Part shown: piece by piece, positions 57,290-64,000 of the stretch
How the letters are laid out: each line of letters opens with the position of its first letter
Position numbering within the stretch: the stretch's first letter is position 1
Position numbers and translations under genes: made by a program
Notes under the pieces: model-generated
Seen by the model: only the letters and a program-made list of their open reading frames with translations
The model's database searches: none
Told to the model about the DNA's origin: nothing
NCBI GenBank assembly: GCA_017506865.1
Contig: JAFCMP010000045.1
Span: 124,001-188,000, forward strand
Direction of reading: 5' to 3'
DNA: 64,000 bases
Source of the DNA: Tribonema minus
Lineage: Eukaryota; Sar; Xanthophyceae; Tribonematales; Tribonemataceae

Positions 57290-58066
57290 TTCGCCGTGCT
57301 GGCATGTTTTCTTGAGCACAGCAAATCTCCGGCTTTGGCAGACGCAGGCGCTGGTGCACAGCGAAGCCTGTCCCACAAATCCTTGCGCCTTCGCAGCAGT
57401 GATCGATGCTTCATCGGAAAGGGAAGTTGAGGTTCCTGGAAGTTGCCCTAACCCTAACCCATACACTGTTCTGAGTGTCCCTGGAAACACTTTACACCGG
57501 TGTGAAACACCAACATATATTGGGGCTGCATTTTGCCGTCGTTCAAAAATGCCAGTCACCCTTCTGACTGGCCATCTCAAACTCGTGGACCCCCCCCTCC
57601 TGCTCTCGCTGATGTTGTTCCCCCCCCCGCCATGATTAAAACATGACAGGGTGGATGCCTCAAGCGGCGCCACGCATACACGGTGCAGAGCTGAACGTCA
57701 GTGACTCAAAGATATCATCCAAGGTGCTATTGCTGTGTTGTGATATTGTTGCCCGCCAAAGCCGCTTGTGTTGATTGCTGCCAAAGCAGCGCTCAACGAA
57801 CGCTCCATGTGATGCAAAATGTGCGCCGCTGATCCTGCGAAGCGTGTGGCCCACCCAGCGACAGATGCCAAAACTGTGACTGTTTTCAGAGGGGTGATTG
57901 CCTCGATGGCGATGTAAGCACACACACGTGAACGGGAGCCGCTGCGACGGCGCACGTGCAGGTGCAGGCCTCAACTTAATCCCCCCCCCCCCCCCCCCTC
58001 ACCCCGCCCCGTTGTATGCGGACAGCGTCGTCAGGGTACGCCCCCCGTCCTGATGGTTGAGACTCC
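57290..58066. other. Convergent intergenic region
   Basis: This lies between the 3' ends of the small gene (plus) and the p32 gene (minus). It contains a short 'ccctaaccctaaccc' trace at 57446–57460 and a C homopolymer at 57979–57998. No exon is recognised. Confidence 0.5.
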
Positions 58067-61000
58067 TTAGTTGACAAAGTTGCGGACCGTCTGCAGCCAG
58101 CGGATGTACTCCTCCTGCTCCTTGGCGTCGGCGTGCGCGCACACAAACGCCGCGACGTCCTTGCCAACGCCCCTGCGCGCCAACAGCAGCGATCGCACTT
58201 CAGTCACGGCGTCCAGAGCATGCTGAGTAGGTTCGACAATCAATTGACTATCCAGCGTCAGTCCTTGGCGTCGGCGTGCGCGCACACAAACGCCGCAACG
58301 TCCTTGCCAACGCCCCTGCGCGCCAACAACGGTGATCAAACTTCAAGTCACAGCGTCAAGAGCATGCTGAGTAGGTTCAGCAAACAGGTGCTGCGCGACC
58401 TGCCAACGCCCCTGCGCGCCACAACAGCGATCGCACTTCGGTCACAGCATAGAAAGCGTGCGCACACAGAAGCCGTTTGACTACTGTGGATAAGATGGCA
58501 CTGTTTGACGCGTGGCCAATGACTGCGGCAGCGGCGACCACGTTTATTGGTGGAAGGCATCCAACATTACGGCCAACCACACCTGGTTACCTAGAGCTCT
58601 ACAATCTTTTGATTCATTTTCATGAAGAACATACTGGGTACTTCCATCAATCAGGTGCTGTGGTTATCCAGCTGCAGGCGTGCAGCAGCACGGCTCACAG
58701 CCAGCGCGCTGCTGCCAGGCTCTGAATATACTTTGTGTGCGCGCACGCAGGTGCGTGAGCATGCAACAATGGCGCACGCAAACACGTGCGTTGCGACATC
58801 CCTGCCCGCAGGGCCTGCACGCTGCTCACAGGACATGACACGAGTTCATCAGCGCTGACGTTGTGGTGGTGGGTGTGCATGGATGACACCAAGTGATACC
58901 CTCCTGCATACGCTAAGGTGACATGCGGCAACTAAACTGTCTTGTTCGTGGCCTGCTTGCAATGCGCGCTTGCAGTGTACCGCGAAGAAGCGGCCCTCGT
59001 ATGCCAGTTACAGGATCAGCACAGTGTGCTGATAGAACTGCAACCGACAGAGGGCAGAGGGGTCAGTACTGCATGGCAGAAGGTGCCACAGCTACTTAGC
59101 AGTGTGACAGCATTAATGAAAGCTGCACTGCAGCTGAAGCAGCCATTTTGCTTTTTGAAAGTTTCACACACATCCAGATTGGCCAAGCAGAAACCTCGTA
59201 GACGAAACTTTTGTTGAAGTATGTAAATCAATACTTGAATTTGCATAATCATTCCTGTTACTTGCTAAAATCCAATTCGGCACCGAGACATGATTCAGCA
59301 CCGAGAAAGAGGGCAGTAGTCCGCCTCTGCCCTGCAGGTGTTCGGCGCCCCCTTGGCACACTGCGTGCTTCAGCCTTGCAAATACAACTTGGTGGCCTAC
59401 ACGCCACGACTGGTTGATGCAGTTACCACGTGCTTGAGTGCCAGGAAGAGAAGAAACTGTTCCGCGGTGCACTGCAACATTACAGACAGGAATCTCGGAG
59501 TGTTTTCTGATGACTTTATCGCTGCTCAATGCGCGTGCGGAGTGAGCCTGGCGAGCAGTCGATGGAAACGAATCAATATGGTAGAGCTCTAGGTGAGACG
59601 GTGTGGTTAGCCGTCAAATTGAATGTCTGCCACCAGCAACCGTGGTCGCCGCTGCTGCGGCAATGTCAGACGAGTGTTTTGCACCTTTCGTCGAGGTACT
59701 TGTGGAACGCTATCTGCAGCGTCTCGTCCAGCTCCTCGAAAGCGGGGCCCCTGTAGATGTCGTTGTAGTGCGCGTCGTCAGACCCGGGCGTGCCCCTAGG
59801 GTTGAACTGCACCTCCTGAATGTAGAACTGCAGCATGGGCGCGCGGGGGGGGGGGGGGCGGGGGGGCGCGATGAGTGAGATCAAGAGGCGCTGCATGCGC
59901 CACAAAACCTAAACCTAACCGTAACCCTCACCCTCACCCTAACCCTAAGGCTTCGAGGGACGCGCTGCAGACCAAGCTGCAACAGCTGGCGGGTCGCAAC
60001 GGCGGCCGGTGCTGTCCGGTGCCGCCGTCCGCTGCGCATCGATTGACACAACTAGTTCAGCTGTAAGTTACACATGTTGTCCGGCGCTCTTGCCGGCATG
60101 GCGCCGCACTGCGGCCGCGCTGGCGCTTGCAAAGTACGCTGCTGCGGACGCGGCGAGCGCAGCAGACGCCGCCGAGCGCTGCTGCGGGTATGATGAGCGC
60201 TGCTGCGGGCGCGACGAGCGCTGCTGCAGGCGCGGCGCGCGCAGCAGACGCCACCGAGCGCTGCTGCGCGTGCGATGAGCGCTGCTGCGTGAGCGCGCTG
60301 CAGGCCAGCAGGCACTTGCGCGCGCTGGGTTCACGTTCGCAGAGGAAGACGAAGCGTATAATGGTGGAGTGGAAATCGCTGCATGCAGCGCTGCGTTGCT
60401 GGTCACGCCTGAAACCGGCGACCGTGTGTGGAGTATGGAAAACGCTGCAACTTCAACTTGTGACTTCGACTTGCGCCACACCGCACAGCCGATCCGCTTT
60501 GCTCGATCCCGTGGCATGTGCGATACCACCATGGCCATGAGTACTCTGCGAGCAAGTGCTTCTAGGCTGAGCGCAACTGCTTGCCTTGACTGGGGTCAGA
60601 GGGTTAGGGTAAGGGGAGAGCATTAGGGTTAGCCCCCAACCCTGACCGTTCCACGCGTCTTGCTGATTGTACATTGAATCTCTCGTACAGAGACTTTGGA
60701 GTGTATGCCCCAGATGCAAAGCTGGCCGTGCGTACGGGGCGTGAGCACAGCCCTGGCCCTAGCCCTAACCCTCATTTCTTACGTCCACTGTAGTTGAGCG
60801 GTGCCATCACAAACCGTCGCCCGTGCACAGGCGCTTCACGTTTGGTCATTCTGACTGCTACTGACTGCTGCTGAAGCGCACAAGATTTGATGGGGGCTCA
60901 GTTCTGCCAGCTACCTCTCTCCGTGGCAGGGCAGCTAAGGCCGTACTTCAAGCACTTGAAGAAGTGCATGTCAAGTGCTTGTCGGCGGTAGTCTCGGTGC

Positions 61001-63193
61001 CGGGATGTCATTATGAACGCGGCTTGTTGAACTTGCACTTGACAACTGTCGTTGCCACGACGCACAGTCTCCGGAACGCTGCTCACACTTGCCGTATATC
61101 GGCATAGTAGCGTGCGTTAGGCTTGCTGGGCAGTACGTGTGCTGGCAGCGTATAGGTTATTCTAGGGTGACAAGGGCCCCTCTGGAGAGTTAAACTCAAA
61201 CTTCAACTGTTGACCTCAACTTACCCATCCTGGAAAGTTAAAGTTGAATGCAAACTTCAACTATAATCCTCAACTTACAGTAACGCCCTTGAACACAAAC
61301 TTCAAGTATCAACATCAACACGCAGAATAAAGCAGCAGCGTTCAGCACAGCGCAGGTACGCTGTACAGAACAGGGTTTCCGCCCCTCGAGTGGAAGTAAA
61401 TCAAGTACAAGGCTGTGGGCACTCACGTCGTCAGCGGCGTGGCAGTCGAAGACCAGGGATTTACCATCCTTCTCGACGGTTACCTCGACCTGGAACGCTG
61501 CCGCCATAGAGAAACAGAGCGCGACAAGCAGCGGGTTCACAAGAGTCAGAATTGAGTCGGCAAACTGGGCAATCAACAAATAGCGTGCACAAGTCATTGA
61601 CGTATCCGCAAAGCCGCCCTTACTGTAGTTTGTCAGGCGAGAGAGACGCGCGGGGGGGGCGAGGGCATTAAGGGATTTTGCATGTTGCGCAGCTGATCAC
61701 AACAGAATTGCGCGCACACTGTAATGTTGAAATTGTGCATGCACCTGCCTCAAGTACATAGGGTCTCCGCCCCTCAAGCGGAGTAGTAAACAAATTGCAT
61801 ACATTGATCACCTGGAGCGCAAAGTACAGTACATGCTGGCTGGAAGTGCCGTGCGGCATGGAGCAATGCAGACAAGCCAGGTCACTTCATCAAATAGTTG
61901 ATTCAATGCCCCACTCATGCCCACGACAGTGCCTGCCCGCCATTCCACCAGGCGGGAAAACATCAGCCGAAGGCAGGAGGACACTACGCATGCCTGTCTG
62001 TGGACGGCGCTCTCAGTCACAAGCTCTCAGCCTGTGCACATGCTTGCAGTAAAAGGAATCACAGAATACAAATACTTCAAGTACTTGAAGTATGCGTTTC
62101 AACGCTGTCAGAGGCCAGCTCTCAACCTGAGCAGAAATTCACGGCAACTTCATCCATCCTTATATGAAGTATGCTTATATGATACCTAACATACCTGTTC
62201 TTTCTGCTGTCAGTTGCCAGCTCTCAATCATTGCACACATGTCGAAAGCCGCACAATACCTGATGTAAACATTCATTCCCACTCCTGTTGCCTCCTCCTC
62301 ATAACGACGAGGAAACTCACATGTGTGCCTGACCATGAACAGTGCTGTCAGGAAGGCATGCTGTCAAAATGTGCGTGCACACACAGCCGCCAATCGCTTC
62401 TCCGTATATGCGGACATATGTACCCATTCCGGTGTCGTCCTTAACTAGACATGCATTTATGTGCCCCCATACCTATGCATGCATACCTGTGTCCCCCTTA
62501 CTTGTTCATACCTGCCTTTGTCGCGCCCTTAGCTATACATTAATACCTGTGCCCCCGTCCTAGCTATGCATACATACATGTGTGCCCCTCTATGCATGTG
62601 TACCTGTGTCCCCGCTTAGCTATATACATGCATACCTGTGTCCCCCTCAGCCCCCTTCGCTCCACACACATACTTGCTCCTGTTTCCTCCTTCCCCTCCT
62701 CCCCGTCCTCCTCGTCGTACTCCCCCTCAGCTATACACACATGCCTGTGTCCCCCTTAGCCATACATACATACCTGTTTCCCCCTCCTCCTCTTCCTCAT
62801 CCTCCTCATCCCTCATCCCCATCGTGCCCCCCTCAGCTATACTTCGAAGTACATACATGCCCCCTGAGCTATGCATACATACCTGTTTCCCCCTCCTCCT
62901 CATCCCCCTCGTGCCCCCCCTCAGCTATACATATATGCCTGTGTGTCCCTCTTAGCCCCCTTAGCTATATATACATACCTGTTTCCTCCACACCCCCGTT
63001 GTGCTCGCCTTCACCTACACAGGCAGATCTGTGTCCCCCTTAGCCCCCTTAGCTATACATGCATGAAATCAAATCAAAAGATCGTATACATACCTGTTCC
63101 CCCCTCCTCCTCCTCCTCCTCGTCCTCGTCATCCCCCTCGTGCTCGCCCTCCTCCTCTTCCTCTTCCTCCTCTTCCTCGTCTTCGTCCTCAAC
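58067..63193 (-). CDS. p32 / MAM33-family mitochondrial matrix protein (C1QBP homologue), 5' end not found
   Basis: This is an acidic matrix protein that forms a doughnut-shaped trimer and supports mitochondrial translation and respiration in other eukaryotes. Exons, right to left: 63193–63094, 61497–61427, 59827–59685 and 58172–58067 (stop TAA). They join in phase into 139 residues. First comes an acidic loop (VEDEDEEEEEEEEEEGEHEG), then FQVEVTVEKDGKSLVFDCHA (human p32 has FVVEVIKND...LVLDCH), then FYIQEVQF and YRGPAFEELDETLQIAFHKY. It ends LDERGVGKDVAAFVCAHADA and KEQEEYIRWLQTVRNFVN. The order acidic loop, strand pair, helix, C-terminal helix matches the family. The N-terminal third, with the presequence and first strands, should lie right of 63193 but was not found. 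The acidic exon and the last exon have intronic echoes. Confidence 0.9.
58100..58455 (-). repeat. Two echoes of the p32 last-exon start with acceptor
   Basis: 'tccttgccaacgcccctgcg', then 'cgccaaca' at the true acceptor (exon from 58172) recurs at about 58301–58328. A shorter version (cctgccaacgcccctgcgcgcc) is at 58399–58420. The first echo also repeats about 45 bases of exon sequence ('ggcgtcggcgtgcgcgcaca'). Both lie upstream in the intron; the period is about 130 bp. Confidence 0.9.
58514..58622 (-). repeat. Dispersed ~105-bp repeat, full inverted copy
   Basis: The minus strand reads 'aatgaatcaaaagattgtag', then 'agctctaggtaaccaggtgt' and 'gccttccaccaataaacgtg'. It sits in a p32 intron. 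Confidence 0.8.
59563..59668 (+). repeat. Dispersed ~105-bp repeat, full copy beside a p32 exon
   Basis: It runs from 'gatggaaacgaatcaat' through 'gtagagctctaggtgaga' and 'ggttagccgtcaaattgaat' to 'cgccgctgctgcggcaatg'. It ends only 17 bases from the donor of the p32 exon that ends at 59685. Confidence 0.8.
59845..59873 (-). other. C run (minus strand) before a p32 exon
   Basis: The plus-strand G run is a C-rich polypyrimidine tract on the transcribed strand, 18 bases before the acceptor of the exon starting at 59827. Confidence 0.65.
59905..59950 (+). repeat. Interstitial CCCTAA-like array
   Basis: Units run aaacctaaacctaaccgtaa, then ccctcaccctcaccctaacc. This is the longest telomere-like array in the window, in a p32 intron. 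Smaller traces occur at 60598–60635, 60747–60770 and 63268–63296. Confidence 0.75.
60140..60305. repeat. Minisatellite of 'gagcgctgctgc' units
   Basis: Six or so units of 24–30 bp, each with GCGCTGCTGCG(G/T)G(C/T) and a variable purine-rich linker, lie in a p32 intron. Confidence 0.75.
61175..61325. repeat. Three tandem units in a p32 intron
   Basis: 'aaacttcaactgttgacctc', 'aaacttcaactataatcctc' and 'aaacttcaagtatcaacatc' recur about every 54 bp, just left of the exon ending at 61427. They are noncoding. Confidence 0.65.
62440..63096 (-). repeat. Array of more than ten echoes of the p32 acidic-exon end and donor
   Basis: The true junction at 63094 reads, on the minus strand, GGGGGGAACAG then GTATGTATACG. 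To its left 'catacctgt(g/t)tcccc' recurs at about 62486, 62545, 62600, 62632, 62741, 62772, 62879, 62935, 62977 and 63020, most with an intact minus-strand CAG|GTATG. The copies at 62772–62830 and 62879–62920 also keep the GAG/GAT-rich acidic coding sequence. The intron words 'agctatacatacat' are carried along in each unit. Unit length is 30–110 bp. Confidence 0.85.
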
Positions 63194-64000
63194 CTGCACC
63201 GGCAGGCCGCCCGAGCGCAGATGTAGTCAGTCATTGCTGCACTTCAGCCCTTGTGTATCAAGTTCAACCCCAAGCCCGACCCTAGCCCTAACCCTGGAGT
63301 TGGGGTTGAAGGAGTGCGCCAGACATCATATGATGCTGCCTCTCTTGTCAGCACGAGTAATAAAGTATTGTAAACACGGGCGTGTGCATCAGCGCTCTTG
63401 AAGCAGCCGCGCATGGTCGTCAATACGCTCACCCAGCGCGCTGCGCTCTACGTACGCACCGCCGTATGCGGGGGTATGCCGTCGTCACATGCGTCAGCGG
63501 GTGGGGCGGGGGGGGGCGGGGGGCGGGGGACTTGCTGAGGCGTGCCATCGTCACACAGCTACTGAGGCATGCCAGCATCACATGGCTCAGTGCGCCTGTG
63601 CATGGTGACTGCGGGTGCGCAGGTCGCGCGTATCATGCACGAGAGGGCATGATAGGCGCCCCCCTACGCCCCCCTCCCCCCCCCCCCCCTCGGCTGGCTG
63701 CCGCTGGCGTGATGGACACACCTCAGCGTGCATGCGTCAGATCTACCACTCGCATATGCTGTGTCACGACGTGTTCAATTGCTGATCGCTGCAGCTTTTC
63801 CTGCTACATGCCGGAGTGGGAGCACGGCCTGCTGCGCCGCTGCGCTTCTGAGATGTCACCGTAACAGTTACATGAAGACCTTAGTGCAGGCACACGTGTG
63901 TCATGGGGTGCTTGCATAGCTACATGCGCCTCACCGCATGCTGCACACGGCGCTTCACTGGCTTTTGTGGCGTGCGCGTAAAACAAAGGGGTATGTAGAG
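63194..64000. other. Presumed upstream intron or 5' region of the p32 gene
   Basis: The missing N-terminal p32 exons should lie here or beyond the window. No segment reads convincingly as one. It contains a CCCTAA-like trace (63268–63296), a G-rich stretch (63503–63531) and a C run (63676–63690). Confidence 0.35.

Noticed and set aside
62440-63096. CRISPR-like appearance of regularly spaced repeats
   Set aside because: The units vary in length, are degenerate and contain exon-end and donor sequence of the adjacent p32 exon in a eukaryotic intron.
63395-63470. Minus-strand GGAYVERSALG followed by GTGAGC as an upstream p32 exon
   Set aside because: It does not resemble the p32 N-terminal strands, and its frame upstream cannot be followed.

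Overview
The window is nuclear DNA from an intron-dense, GC-rich eukaryotic microbe, probably an alga or another protist. The lineage cannot be fixed from the sequence. The evidence is GT–AG introns with YGCAG acceptors splitting every conserved gene into short exons, eukaryotic protein families (mitochondrial carrier, ABCG half-transporter, p32/MAM33), LINE-type retroelements, a hAT-like transposon, and short TTAGGG/CCCTAA-like arrays. Most long open frames here are shadows of GC-rich exons or of repeats. The gene models below come from reading frames that stay in phase across splice sites.

Layout. 460–2842 (+) is the 3' part of a mitochondrial carrier gene resembling a phosphate carrier. 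4806–23232 (+) is a gene of about 24 exons encoding a helix-rich protein of about 1,075 residues that I do not recognise; one of its exons is split by a hAT-like element. 25.0–32.2 kb is a repeat island with two 5'-truncated LINE copies, LINE 3' ends and a perfect 52-bp palindrome. 33.6–35.2 kb (-) holds exons of an unrecognised host gene set among tandem copies of themselves. 37–45.4 kb is sparse: LINE 3' stubs, one intact single-exon gene with a weak SET-domain resemblance (41621–42775), and two decayed relatives lying head-to-head. 46302–55127 (-) is a complete 14-exon ABCG half-transporter of 620 residues. A small four-exon gene (55741–57289, +) diverges from it. 58067–63193 (-) is a p32/MAM33 mitochondrial matrix protein gene lacking only its 5' end.

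The most unusual property is shared by four genes on both strands. Exon edges together with their splice sites have been tandemly copied into the adjacent intron. I count fifteen exon edges with one or more extra 'echoes'. The extreme case is the acidic exon of the p32 gene, whose downstream intron carries more than ten copies of the exon end plus its donor. A second feature is that several polypyrimidine tracts are long pure C runs. A third is that the small gene beside the ABC transporter carries an inverted copy of its own exons 2–3 in its last intron, so its pre-mRNA could fold into a long hairpin. No functional link between the neighbouring genes is evident; the carrier and p32 are both expected in mitochondria.
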